From positions 1,302,001 to 1,366,000 of the forward strand of contig JAPDPK010000112.1 of NCBI GenBank assembly GCA_031772115.1: a stretch of 64,000 nucleotides of DNA, in the 5' to 3' direction. Positions within the stretch are counted from its first letter, which is position 1. Every line of letters begins with the position of its first letter. Position numbers and translations under genes: made by a program. The DNA is from Heritiera littoralis. Taxonomy: Eukaryota > Streptophyta > Magnoliopsida > Malvales > Malvaceae. The notes below the pieces were generated by a model. The model was given only the letters and a program-made list of their open reading frames with translations. It was not told the origin of the DNA and made no database searches. Shown piece by piece: positions 12,143 through 24,489 of this stretch.

Positions 12143-13399
12143 TCACTGTAATTTACTTTTACAATCATTTTCATTTAATAATTCAGGTTAGCTGTTATCT
12201 TCCTCATCTCTTATCTCCACTTACTATTCTTATACATATTCTCTAATTTCATATACTCCATATAGTACATTATTCTGTAAAACATATTTCAAAATATTTC
12301 GGTTCTATAAATATCCATTTGATGCTTCAGAAACTGTATGAATGTATAAAACCAGAATTAACCGTACTGCTATGGATTTCATCATCTATACTAATCTCCT
12401 TCTCAGTTATCTCTGGAAATCATTTCACTTTTCATCATATTTAACAATCCCGTAATCAACATCCCGTTGATACACTTTTTAATTTAGACCCTTAAGAATT
12501 AATAATAGAGCTGCTCATCCTGCGACTTTCCTATAACCATTCGGGTCACATCCATCATCTAAGTGTAAGTGAAATTAGAAATCGGGACCGTTATACACAT
12601 ATTACATTCCTTTATGCCATCAATAACTCCATTACTATCAATAGATTTAAGATCATCTTAGTTTTATCACTGTTCGGAACATAGTCCAACATAGGGGCAT
12701 TTTCATCATTTTCACATTTATTTATTCATCCACATATACATTTAAATCATTGATCTCCTTATCCATCGAATGATGATATCCCTTCTCACACTATATCATC
12801 ATTTTAAAATCTTGTCTGATTTAGACAGAAAATCCTGATAGGACTGATATACAGATCATTTTGCATTAAATGCATCTTTACACCATCAATTACTCTGTCA
12901 AATCAGTCAATTCAAATTCACATTGGTCTATTGTGGCTCAGAGAAAAATTTTCAAGGTAAGGGTATTTTTGTCATTTTTTGCCAAAAATTTTCTCTCTCT
13001 TCAAAATTACATTCAATCGGCGATCTTAAGGTCTATTTAATGATGATATTTCATTCCTCTCCTTTATATCATCACTTTCAGGTCTCAGCTCGATCCGGAT
13101 AGAAAAGTATTAGTGGGGCCCTCACTGAGTCTATTTCTGTTTCTTACCGAACCGACCTTCATTTAGATTATAAGATCACCAATTTTAGGTAACATTCCAG
13201 AGTCGTTTTTCCTCTTTAGCATTTCTTAGTTCATAATTTCTCATTGCTTTGTAAAACATTTAATTCACTTTACAATCATTTATTTCCTTTATGTATTTAG
13301 ACTACATAGTACTACAGGGGATGTTAACCTTTTTCGACACATTTCTTTCCAAAAGGATTTACAGACATCATGCCAACCTTGCTCTGATACCATTAAATC
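12143..13399 (-). mobile_element. Element A, right part of interior
   Basis: This parallels element B positions 6597-8275 (for example 'ctgctatggatttcatca', 'ataggggcatttt' and 'ctctgataccattaaatct'), but lacks a block of roughly 290 bases that B carries at about 6628-6897. No coding frame is seen. It ends at the primer site and 5' LTR of element A. Confidence 0.78.
13381..13392 (-). other. Element A primer-binding site (tRNA-iMet)
   Basis: TGGTATCAGAGC on the minus strand, seven bases from the LTR start at 13400, as in element B. Confidence 0.9.
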
Positions 13400-16300
13400 T
13401 GTCATAACCCGTGACCCTATCTTTCACCTTTTTCTATACATCTTATTTGGTTGGGCTGTCTGCGATACTTTACTTTTCTTATACATATAAACAATTTCAT
13501 ACAAAATTATAATATGAATTACATCCCCCATCTTAATTCATAAGGAAGTAGTACTGTAGACAAGTCTAAATACAGAAAATAAATGATTGTACCTCATATT
13601 TCAGTCGAGCTGTCACATCGTCCCCAAATGCGCAGTTGAGATGCTTGTATGTCAGATCTCTTAGTCTTCGAAAATCTGAAATATTAATATTAAGGAGTGA
13701 GAAAACCACAGCTCAATAAGAGAGTTATATGCAACACTTGATATTCAGCTTCCTATATGCTGAAAAACTTTTTTATTTTTCTATAAGGGCTCTAGGCTCA
13801 CATGTAGGAAGGATACTATAGTCGGCTAGGGATCCGGATGGAGTAAGGCAGGTATTTTGAAATACATGTCTTGTCCCAGAACCTAGAAGCAACTGTAAAG
13901 AGCAATAAATTCTTTTGAAATTTAAATCCTTTTCCTTTTTATTCCATATCATTTTCATCTTATGCTTTTGTGAATTTAAAGCATTTAAAATAAATAACTA
14001 ATATTTATTTATTCTTTTAGATAAATATTAATTTAAAACTATCATCATTCTCTTTTAAATTCCTTTCGTTTTTTACTGTACAATTTATAATTAGCACAGT
14101 GCTTTAAATAGAAAAATAAGCTATTAAATCCTTTTCATATAACATATACATCATTTAAATCTAATATTCAATTTAAATTAAAATAAGAATATTAGATTTA
14201 TTTTCCTCCTCTTTCCTTTTTGAAAACAAATCACATATTCATGTCACATATAGTCTAATATTCAATTTAAAATCATAGTAAGAATATTAGACTTATAAAC
14301 TTTTTTTCCTTTTGAAAACATATTACATGTTCATATCACATGTCATATGAAAATCGTCTCGTAGTACTAAAATCAGTATCGTAATAAGCATGATGTAAAA
14401 TGCTGTAAGTCACTTTCATTTAGCTTATCACATATCATGTAAAACATTTACATTTCACGTATCACATATCATATAAAACATTTTCATATATGGAGACTGA
14501 GGCAATCATCACTCATATCATGCTATAGACCTCGAAGGATATAAAATAATCATGTCAGATTTATGGCCATAGTCTATAATTGTCCTCGGCGGATCACTGA
14601 TCAGGTTTCGACCGGGACTACATATCACATGTCACATGTCACATATCACATATCAGCAAGATAAGGTTGCCAACTAATCTCAAAACAGTATTTTTCATCA
14701 TCAGTAAACCTTTATAGAATTTATAAAATAATAATTTCATAATTTAAAACCATAAAGGTTATAAAATCATTTAGTGAATATTTAATAAATATATATATAA
14801 ATATTCACTTTATTTCTTTTCATTTTTCATCACGTATTTCATGTAATTTACATATCAAGAGAATTTTCGGTGATTTCATTATCACCATTCTCGAAAACAT
14901 GAATATTTTAAAATTACTTTCACTTTATTCATGTTTTTATGAAAAATATTCATTTTCTCGATTTTCATGATTGAAAAATCATTTCTCATGTAATAAAATC
15001 ATTTATTATGATTTTAGAGAATTTTCGGGAATTTTTTTTGATAATTTTCGGCAGTATAATGGCTGCCGATTGGCTAGCCTCCTGCACAAAAATGACAGTT
15101 TATATATTGCAGCCAACCAATATCCACAATTTTTCAGCTGATGAATCATCGCAACATTTTCATAAAATAATTCATAATTAAAAGCATGCAGACGAATATC
15201 CTTACAGTGTTGCACATGCCTCCCTTACCTTTTCTGGGTCGACGACTTCCTCGTTATTGGTCGCGCCCGTACTCCATCTCTTCCGATTCCATCATCTCGT
15301 TCACTGAGAATAATTTATGAAAACCAAATTCTAACATTTTAGAATTTTCACAAATAAGTTATTTAATTAAATAATCGAAATAATTTTCATAATTTCCTAC
15401 CGAATTTTTGGGATCTCTGAATTTTGGAAATTTTTGAATTTCGAAAATTTCCTTTTCTGTCGTTTTTTTTCTTTTTCTTTTTCCTTTTCTTTTCTTTCTT
15501 CTTTTTCTCTTCTTTTTCTTTTTCTTTTTCCTTTTTCCTTTTCCCTTTTCTTTTCTTTTTCTCTTCTTTTCTCCCTTTTCTAGTTTGAACCAGTTCGGAC
15601 TGGTTTAGACCCGGTTTGCTTCATCTCGCCGGTTCAGCCTCATCCCGCTGGCATCACAGTCGGTTCAAGCCTCCCACCGCTGGCCGAGGTGGTGGCGACG
15701 CTGGATTTGGCCTCCGTTCTTCCCCATCACCGACAACAGTGCCGGATTTGGAGGCTTAGGTTTCGGCCTCCTTCTTCTCTTTTTCTCCCTCTATTCCGTC
15801 GTTTCCTTCACCGTTAGTCATCCCTTCACCTTGGTCGACCTTCTTCTGTGGCGGGAGTGGCAGTGGCGGTGCCCGAATCGGCCGGCACTGCCGACCTCTC
15901 TTTCTCTTTTCCTCTCGGGTTCCTTCGTTTCTCTTCTCCTTTTCCTTTCCTATCGTTGGCGTCGACTTCCTCTTCCTCTCCTCGGCTCGCCGACGACCTC
16001 GTCTCCTCTTCCTCTTCCCTGGTCGGCCGGCCGATGAGGGTTAGTCGCCCCTTTCTGTTTCACTTCTGTTTTTCCTAAAACTAAAAATAACAAGGGTCAG
16101 GTAGATCCCGACCCCGTTTCTACTTCTTTGTTTTTTTCTAATATATATAAAATTATATTTATATAATTATATATATAATTATTCTATTAGATATATATAT
16201 TTCATATATATTTATATACAAAAAATGTATTACAATAATATACATATGTATTTATTTAATATAAAATAGTATATATCATTTTATAATATATACTATATTT

Positions 16301-16631
16301 CATATATATACACATGTATTTATATAAAAACATATAAAAATATATTTATATAATCTAATTATATAAATATATAATATACGTATTTTTATTTTCTTTAATT
16401 TGGATTTCTTAATGTCCAAATATAATTATACATATTTTCATTTATTATTTAATTTGAATTTCCATTTATCCAAATTAAATTTCCTCTATCTCATCATTTC
16501 ATCAACTTTCGAATTTTCAAATATTTCTATCTCTTAAATAAATTCATTTATTTTCTTTAACTTATTTATTTGTTTTAATATTAAATTTACAATTATTTAA
16601 TATTAATTTTAGAAAATTAGCAGTTATCACA
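13400..16631 (-). repeat. Element A 5' LTR
   Basis: This 3232-bp LTR starts TGTCATAACCCG and ends AGTTATCACA. It has the layout of the element B LTRs but is clearly diverged: conserved module at about 14563-14615, pyrimidine tract and GC-rich island at 15450-16080, then a TA-rich tract. Where B has CAGTAAA repeats, A has 7-bp CACATRT units (about 14625-14656). Bases 16632-16636 ('agaga') should be one TSD copy; the other is off-window. Confidence 0.85.
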
Positions 16632-16632
16632 A

Positions 16633-16818
16633 GAGATCAGAGACGACATGTGTTACGTTGAGAAACTGGTACGGATCTTGGATAGAAAGGATATGGTATT
16701 GCGATCTAAGATGATTCCTTTGGTTAAAGTACTCTGGCAGTATCATACCGATGAGGAGGCTAGTTGGGAGATAGAGAGCCTTATGCGTGAGAGGTATCCA
16801 GAGCTCTTTCAGCGATAG
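16633..16818 (+). pseudogene. Chromovirus integrase C-terminal (chromodomain) fragment
   Basis: These 62 codons end in TAG and encode the tail of a Ty3/gypsy polyprotein. Visible motifs are PLVKVLW, then WEIESLMRERYPELF, the usual end of plant chromovirus integrases; the chromodomain-like fold helps target chromatin. The polypurine tract and 3' LTR follow in the expected order, so orientation is plus. The 5' remainder was separated by the insertion of element A at 16632 and lies left of the window. The fragment itself has no stop. Confidence 0.85.
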
Positions 16819-16850
16819 ATGCAAGTGACATTTGGAGGACCAAATTTCTT

Positions 16851-16865
16851 AAGGTGGGGAGAAAA
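16851..16865 (+). other. Chromovirus polypurine tract
   Basis: AAGGTGGGGAGAAAA ends one base before the 3' LTR start TGTGAGACCCG at 16866. It is nearly the same as the element A/B tract. Confidence 0.88.
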
Positions 16866-19800
16866 TGTGAGACCCGATTTTAGAATACTGTACACCATCT
16901 TTTCGTAAATCCTTGATAGTGGAATTAAATTATTTAATGGAATTAAATGAATAAATGATTCATGAGAGAGGAAAATTATTCATTGTACATAAAGAAAGAG
17001 AAATTTAATTAATGAATGTATGATTAAATTTCTATTGGTGGGAAGTATATAAAAGAAATTGGAAACAAGTAAACCGTGTAGCAAAAAAATTCCTACTGCC
17101 CACCATTTTTTGCTGTATGATACATGACTGAACTTATTTTAATGCAATGTGAAAGATGTTTAATGGCAGAGAAATTAAAGTCAACATGGGATTTTTTTTT
17201 TGTATTGGTTGAAGAATAAGATAAGTAAGAAAATAAGCCAAGAAAACAAGAAGAAAGAAAAGAATCTCGGCATCATTATTCTTTTAGCTGCAGCGTTTAT
17301 CTACAAATAAATGAATGAAGAATATTGTTACCATTCCATACCTTTTGCTACCATTTTTCTTCAACAATTAATGAGCTAAAGGACAAGGAAAGTGATGAGC
17401 AAAGAGATTGGAAGCTATAAGACTTGTAGCCGGATATATAGTTGATTAAGCCAAACAAATTTGTAACATATTCTTCTTCAAGATCGACTTTGCCGATCAC
17501 TTTTGCTTTGTCTTGGTTTCATTTCTTCCTCGTTTACTTAGTAAGATTTCCTCTCTTGCTATCTAAGCATCTAGTTTTCCTTCATACACTCTTCCTTCAC
17601 TCATAAAACACCAGAGAACCAAGGGAAAGGAGGATTGACATGGGAAGTAACAACAAAGCTTTGAGCTGTAGTTGTTTGATCAAACAAAGGTAAAGATTTC
17701 AGTCACTGTTTTATGTAATTAAATCTTGGTTGATAGAATGATATGTTAAGTTGGTGGTGTATATATAATATATATATATATATAGGTATTGCTCGGCATA
17801 AATACATGTAGTAATTTTGTATGATTGAATTTCCAAGTTATTGGTGGCTTTAATGATATGAATGTAGATTTATCATGAGGACAATATAGAAATGTAAGAG
17901 AGTTGGTCTTGCTAACTTAAGGTTAAATATGGTGTTTAATGATGTGAAAACAAAAAATAAAGCATAAAAAAAAATTGAAGATGTAAGGCTGGAACCGAAA
18001 ACAAAGAAAAGAAAGAGTAAAGGAAAAGCCAAATGAAAATGTGAAAGGAGTAATTGCTGCTGGCCAAATAAAGAGAAGATGAGGTAAAAGTCAATAAAAG
18101 TTGGCTGGACAATGGCATGGAAATGAAGAAGAAAGAAAGAAGGAAGACTAAGTTGTGAGAAAATGACTTAAGGAATAAATAGCCAACAATAGTGGCTAAG
18201 TGGAGTGAAACTTAGAGAGAAAGATGGGAATGGTGTGAAACGTAAAATAAGAAAGACAAGGAAAGCTAAAAATTAAATGAAAAAAAAGAGATAAATTGTT
18301 ATGGCTAACCGAATGGGAGAAGCTCAAAATAATAGTAAAAAATGGGGGCTAGGTGACGTGAAAGAGAATGAAGAAAGAATGCATGAGGGACGTGAAATTA
18401 AGAGGGAAAGAAAGTGGCTGAGTGTGGCATGTAAAAAGAAAAGAATAAAAGGCTGAAAATTGTGTTAATTTGTCAAGGTAAGAAAGTCAAATATGAAGGC
18501 TAAAGATAAGAAAAAGAATAGAACCATAACCTTGACTAGAACCTATTTTTACACAAGATGAATGTTATGCTGCCGATTGTATAAGAAATAAAGGAAATAA
18601 AATATTAAATTTTATTTATGAAATGATGGAAAATGTCATGGAAGAAGGTAGCACATTTATATTGTGTTGACTAAAAATGAAACAATTTCCTTAATTATCT
18701 AAGGGCCATTCAGCCATAGTGAAAAAGGAAGAAAGAATGGCATTGAGAATAGCCATTTTTAGCTATGAAACTTACTTATATTATATTTTTGATATACATC
18801 ATAGCTTAAAATAAAAAGGAAAATTAAGCTAATGAGTTGGTAAAATTATTTTGCAACCGAGAAGTACGATTTCGGTAGACGCAACCAGGAAGCTCGGTTT
18901 CGTAAGACCAGGTAAGGGAGTAGTATGTGAAGTGAAATGCATGTCCTGTGGAGAAAAATGTTATAAAAATATTGATAAAATGATTTGGTTTGAGACATGC
19001 ATTAGTTTGATAAGCTGTTTGAATTTGGGTGAGCCAAAGATAGGCGACCCCTTTTATATAATTCTGGGTGAGCCAACAGTAGGCGATCCCTTATTTTTTA
19101 AAGAAAAATATTTTGTGGGCGACCCCCCAGTTCAACTCGGTGTGAGAGCCATGGTGGGTGATGTTAGTTCGCCACATAGGCGAATGAAAACATGCGAGCT
19201 CAATCCACTGCGATAGGCGAGCCGTAATGGGTGAGCTGTTAAGGGGCGAGCCAATTTAACTTGTGTTTTCTCACACGAAAAATGATGAAATTACTGGATT
19301 TTTTTACTGTGTTTTGTAAACAGAAAATATAATACATTTTTGGAAAACAATCATTTTAAAGAAATGATGAAATATGTGAAATATTCCTTAAGGGTTCTTT
19401 ATGAGATATAAATTGATTTTTGAGACTGTAGGCCCCGAGTTTCATGCATTACTATTCACGTGGCTAATTGACCCGCCAAGTCATCAGAGGTATCGAGGTC
19501 ACCTGGCAAGTGTACCCAAAGACCACCTATAGATTATGGCCATAGATGTAGTTGTGTCCTAGTGGGGACGATTACTGGGTTCCTTCGAGAACAATGATAG
19601 CATGATTTAATTGTAGGGTGATGCCTAGTCTCCACTTATTGATTTCTGTTTACTGAAAGAATTTATTGAATCCTATTTACTATACTATATTGTAAACTAT
19701 TTAGCCAGTGATTTGAATATTGTATTGAAAAGATTAGTCACTATCCACTGCTTTCCTACTTAGTATGCTGTTGGGAAAAATAAACGTTTTGTGGTATATA

Positions 19801-20197
19801 GCTTTGGTTTTATTAAAGCAGCATACAACTCCTTTATTGAGCACGTCATCGCTCACCCCTTATTTCCACTCCACAAGTTGTTGATTTTGGATTAAGAGAA
19901 TTACCTTCCAGAGATTATCGACTGCTAGAGTCAGCAGATATTCGATATCGAAGGTATATGATTTTCTTTTATATATTCAACGAATTTGAAAAGTACTACT
20001 TTGAGTAGAAGGGAATGTATATATATATCTTAAGGAATTAATGTAACAATGCATACTTCCATATTGGTATGATGAATAAGAGTACTAATTATTACTAAAG
20101 TGATTAACGGATGGTTAAGTATTACTGATAGCCCAACCAATGAAAATAGGTAAATATGAGTAAATATTGTGTATTACTGTAGGTTCAGGATGTTACA
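16866..20197 (+). repeat. Chromovirus 3' LTR
   Basis: A 3332-bp LTR running TGTGAGACCCG to GGATGTTACA. Its position after the pol end and polypurine tract marks it as the 3' LTR. Bases 19430-19690 match the reverse complement of 9360-9620 in element B closely, including GTGATGCCTAGTCTC and ATGGCCATAGAT. The 121-codon ORF at 18851-19216 is a translation of the repeated GGGTGAGCC/GGCGACCC motifs and I do not call it a gene. Bases 20198-20202 ('actag') are the probable right TSD copy. Confidence 0.82.
19027..19252 (+). repeat. GGGTGAGCC / GGCGACCC repeat cluster
   Basis: Imperfect repeats of GGGTGAGCC followed by AGGCGACCC recur at about 19027, 19070, 19119 and 19155-19250 with 20-45 base spacing. 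A similar GGGTCGCCC motif lies in the extra block of element B (about 6850). Confidence 0.7.
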
Positions 20198-21365
20198 ACT
20201 AGCCTTGGCTGAACCTACCTTATTGCCCAACATTTTGATTTTCTTCCATTTAGTTTAAACTAAGCTTGTCTTCTTACTTTTCATAATTTCTACAATTTTT
20301 TCTACATTAAATTCTCATCAAATTACACCTTATTCATGGATATGGAATGTTGGTTGAAACCCTTTCCTACTCAATTTCATGATTCTAACATGATTTAAGC
20401 TTAAGGAAGTATGGAAATAACTTAAACACATAGAGATTAGTAAGAAAACCATGAAAAATTGCAAACTTCCCAACAAACTCACCTTGGCCAAACACCATGG
20501 GAGGGCTTGAAATCTGATTTTGGCCACTTTAGCAAGAGTTATTGGTACCAAGTGGAAGAGCACTGAAAAATATGTATTGTTTGTTAAGGAAATTTTTAGT
20601 TTCAGCATTATTTTCACTATGTTTTTGAGGGATTTTTCTTCTTGGAAGCTTTAGCTATGGAGGTGAGGGAGAAAGGTTGAAGATGGCTTGCCAACATGCT
20701 CAAGAAATCTGTAGAATTTTTGATTTTTAAAGCCTTTCATGCAAAATTACAAAAATGCCTTTCTAAGGATTTTTCTAATTTTGCCCCCTAAAGTTTGATT
20801 TTGTTGAAAATAGTCTATCTAACCTCCAAAATATTTTATTTAATCATAAATCAATTCTATTTAATTTGCTCTAATGTCTGGTGAAGCTTTTGTTGAGGTT
20901 CAGTTACGATTTGGGTGAAATTACTAAAATACCCCTAATTGTAAAATCGCATAAATTTCTATTTTTGCATCTAATTTATTCCATGTCTAGATGTTCTAAA
21001 ACTATATTTCATGATAAATTATTTAACATAGACAGTGGGCTAAAAGTCCTTTTTGTTTGACCGTTATTTCTGAAAATTCTAACGGCCTATGGACTAAACG
21101 TCATTTCTCAAATTGTTGCACATATTTCAAAATATACAAAAATAATTGAGATTAAGGCTATAACTCTTGGCATCATATTTTTTTACTCTGAATATTGAAT
21201 CCTCCAAGTTCCACCTTCATCTTGACCTTAGGGAATTGGTGGGGCCCACTTACTATATTTACCTTATACTTAAAATATAATTAACAATTTATTAATTATA
21301 AAATATTCAATATTCTTAATAATATAATTAAGATTAAATTATGTTTTAAATTACGAGGTCTCACA
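20198..21365 (-). repeat. Minus-strand LTR fragment
   Basis: The right end reads, on the minus strand, TGTGAGACCTCGTAATTT, a typical plant gypsy LTR start. The left side stops where the plus-strand chromovirus inserted (20197/20198), so only the 5' 1.17 kb of this LTR is in view; the rest should lie left of the window. To the right it abuts the gag of a Tat-type element. ORF 20330-20617 in it shows no domain and is not called. Confidence 0.6.
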
Positions 21366-23483
21366 CTATCTTACCATGTACTGTAGGAAGATGACGACAT
21401 ATGCATGGGATGACGAGCTATTAATTCATATTTTTTAAGATAGCTTGACTAAGTCGGCTGCTAAATGGTATAACCAATTGGAAAGGAGCAGAGTTACTTC
21501 TTGGTCTGAGTTGGCAAGAGCTTTTATAGCTCAATACATACATTTTTCTGACATAGCTTCTGACTACTTATCTCTCCAAGCTATAGAGAAAAAGAAATAT
21601 GAGTGCTTCAAAGAATATGCCCAATAGTTTAGAGACATGGCGTTGCAAGTTTAATCTCCTTTATCTGAAAAGGAAGTCACCATGTTCTTTTTGAATACTT
21701 TCAAGGCACCTTACTATGAGTGTATGCTTAGCAGTGTAACTAAGAACTTTGCAGACATGGTGTTAACTGGCGAAGCTATCGAAAATGCCATCAATAGTGG
21801 TAAGATTGAAGCACCAATGAATGATAACAAGAAGGACGAATTTTTAAAGAAGAAGGAAAGAGATGCAGAAGTTGTATTGAACAACCTGCATCACTCTTAT
21901 ACCCCTTACCCACCCTCAATGAATTATGCTTATTCTCAGCCTTACCTACAGACTTATCACCAAAACACTTATCAACCTGTTTTCCATCGCAAAGCTCCCA
22001 AAACCTCGCAAACCCCATTCTCCACTTCAAAACCTAAACCCCACTCCTACATATAAACCAAGATCCTATACCCATGACATATGTTGAGTTATTCCCAAAG
22101 TTGGTAGAGGGTCATCTCATTGCCCCTATTTATAGAGCCCTTGAAACCTCCTTAACCAAAGTGGTATAATCCCAATGCAAAATGTGCCTATCATAATAGC
22201 AATATTAGTCATTCTATTGAGAATTGTATGGGTTTAAAGGTGAAAGTCCAATCACTCATCAAAGCTGGACTCTTAAGTTTTAGGAAGAAAGGAGAGCCAA
22301 ATGTCAATGCAAACCCATTGCCCGATCCGTTAGGGCAACGATAAATGTCGTTGAGGATGAAAGGATAGGTACAATCAAAAGAACTGTGGTCGAATTAAAA
22401 ACTCCATTGGAGAAGGTGTTCGAGGTTTTGGTTGAATCTGACTTATTATAACCAATGACGCTTGTCCCAAACTCCTATAAAGGACGACATGATAGAAGAA
22501 TGACTTGCAAGTACCATTGTAGAGCAATAAGACTACTTAATTTTGCGAGATTTAAGAAAATTACAAAAACTAATTGATGAATCTCATGTGGAATTTTATG
22601 AAGAGGTTCAAAGTGAAGAAGTTGATGCTATTGATAAGGAGTTTGTTTTAAAGCCATTGAAAATATTTTATGAAGAGAAACCTATGCCTATTGTTCAAGG
22701 GCCTAAGTTGGTAATAGATGTCCTTACCCCTTTTCCCTATATGAGTGATAAAGTTATGCCTTAGAAATATGGGTATGATGCAAAAATCAAAGATGGGGCA
22801 AATGTTGAACTAATGGTTGATGGTCCTGATTCTACAAACATAGCTAGGGTCGGAGGAATGACACGTAGTGGACATTGCTATACTCCCGAGATGCTACAAC
22901 AAACTAGAAGAGAGAAGGCAAAAGTGGGAGAAGAAAAAGTGGCACTAGTCCCAATTCTTAAGGAGAATCAAGAAAGGCCTGTAACAAATGAAGATGCCTA
23001 TAAATTCCTGAGATTTATTAAGCATAATGAGTATAGTGTGGTAGAACAATTGTACAAGATGCCAGCCCGAATTTCATTATTTTCTTTGCTCTTGAACTCA
23101 AAACCCTTTAGGAGGGCATTGTTGAAGGTGTTGAATCAAGCTTATGTGGCACATAATGTATCTATAGAAAAGATTGACCACCTAGCAGGCAATTTGGTGG
23201 TAAACAATTTCATATCCTTTAGCGATGATGAAATTCTAGCCGAAGGGAAGGGAAGCACTAAAGCTCTTTATATAAGTGCAAAATGCAAGGGCATCACAAT
23301 TAGTCAAGTGATATTTGACAATGGTTCGTCTATCAATATCATGCCAACGATTACTTTGACAAGGATGCCAATAGATGAAATTCACATGAAGCCAAGTAAT
23401 ATGGTAGTGAAGGCATTTGACGGAGCTCATAGAGAGGTTCCAAGAGATATAGAGCTTCCGATGCAGATCAGTCCATGCACTTT
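21366..23483 (+). pseudogene. Tat/Ogre-type gag and protease (decayed)
   Basis: Broken plus-strand frames encode a Ty3/gypsy gag: AAKWYNQLERS near 21460 in the capsid region, then a Pro/Tyr-rich stretch near 21900-22050. A histidine/cysteine patch near 22190-22230 follows in a shifted frame. The longest clean frame (22813-23550) holds the aspartic protease with the catalytic motif DNGSS at about 23320-23334. There are several stops and frameshifts (for example TAA at 21438-21440). The frame is cut at 23483 by the Sirevirus and resumes at 33174. The 5' part of gag lies beyond the nest at left. Confidence 0.82.
23479..23483. repeat. TSD of Sirevirus, left copy
   Basis: 'acttt' precedes the LTR start at 23484 and recurs at 33174-33178 after the other LTR. 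Removing the element and one copy restores the protease reading frame. Confidence 0.92.
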
Positions 23484-24489
23484 TGTTGGCTCTATCGAGA
23501 GGGGGGGTGAATCGGTTTTTCTACTTATTTCTAATTTTCCTAGCTCTTAATGCACAATTAAAACTAAATTAATAACAATGAAATAAGTGCAGTAAAAAGA
23601 GTAAGGGAAAAAGAAGCAAACACAAGTTTATAGAGGTTCGGCCAATCTCTTGCCTACGTCCTCTCTCCTTGAACCGCTTGTCAAGGTTTTGATTCAACTC
23701 TTCCTTGAGAATGCTTACAATCCACTTGAAGGTGTGGCAAGACCTCTTACAATTTCTCTTGAGACTTTAGAAATCTCCTTCTAAGCCTCTACCCTTGTAT
23801 TACTACCCACACTCTACAATATCAATCCTTACAAGATAGCTCACCCTTTGAATAAGAGAATTTTCAGTGATTGGGTGAAGAACACAAGGAAATCTCACAA
23901 AATGGAGTTACAATGAAGATTTTCAGATTTCAGTTTTCTCTCTTGAAGCTTGAATACTTTTGAATGCTTGTTCTCCTCCAAACTTCATAAATGCCTCTAT
24001 TTATAACCCACCAAACGAATGGAAGAGTTGGTGAAGCATTTAATGCATTTCTTCCCGTTGAAACCCTTAAAAACTAGTCGTTGGTGTCAGGACCCGTGCA
24101 AAAGGATCGATCCCTTTACCAAAGGGATCGATCCTTTTTATCCAGAGAGCATTCCAACTTGTTCCAGGGTGCTTGTACAACTTACTGCCAAAATGGGATC
24201 GATCCCTCTACAGTAGGGATAGATCCCTTTTAACCAGAATGCCTTCCTGCACGTCTTTAACTGCAATTTGAGATAGTTTATGGTTTTTTGTGATTTTAAG
24301 TCAGTTCAAAAACTTCTAGCACTTTTCTTAAGAGTATTTACTGACTTTTTCATTGAGATCACACTCCAAAACTTGTTTAAAATATTTTCTATCATTAAGT
24401 TCATTCAAAGCAAATTTACTTAGAGAAAAATCATTTTTAAGCTTACTTGAATTTGTCATTTCAAAATACTTGTCAATTTAAAGCTAACA
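23484..24489 (-). repeat. Sirevirus 3' LTR
   Basis: 1006 bp, highly similar to 32187-33173. It contains 'gaggttcggccaatctcttg' (about 23634-23653), a phrase typical of Sirevirus-like LTRs. It carries a 39-base inverted repeat and an extra 21-base palindrome unit (about 24207-24227) missing from the other LTR. Confidence 0.92.
24100..24138. repeat. 39-nt perfect inverted repeat in Sirevirus LTR
   Basis: Arms AAAAGGATCGATCCCTTT (24100-24117) and its exact complement (24121-24138) flank a 3-base spacer 'acc'. Each arm holds the self-palindrome GGATCGATCC. The other LTR has the same structure at 32803-32841. Sirevirus LTRs are known to carry palindromes near their regulatory region; a promoter or terminator role is inference. 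Confidence 0.9.

Noticed and set aside
18851..19216. 121-codon ORF with repeated GEP..GDP motifs
   Set aside because: It lies in an LTR and reflects DNA motif repeats rather than a protein family.
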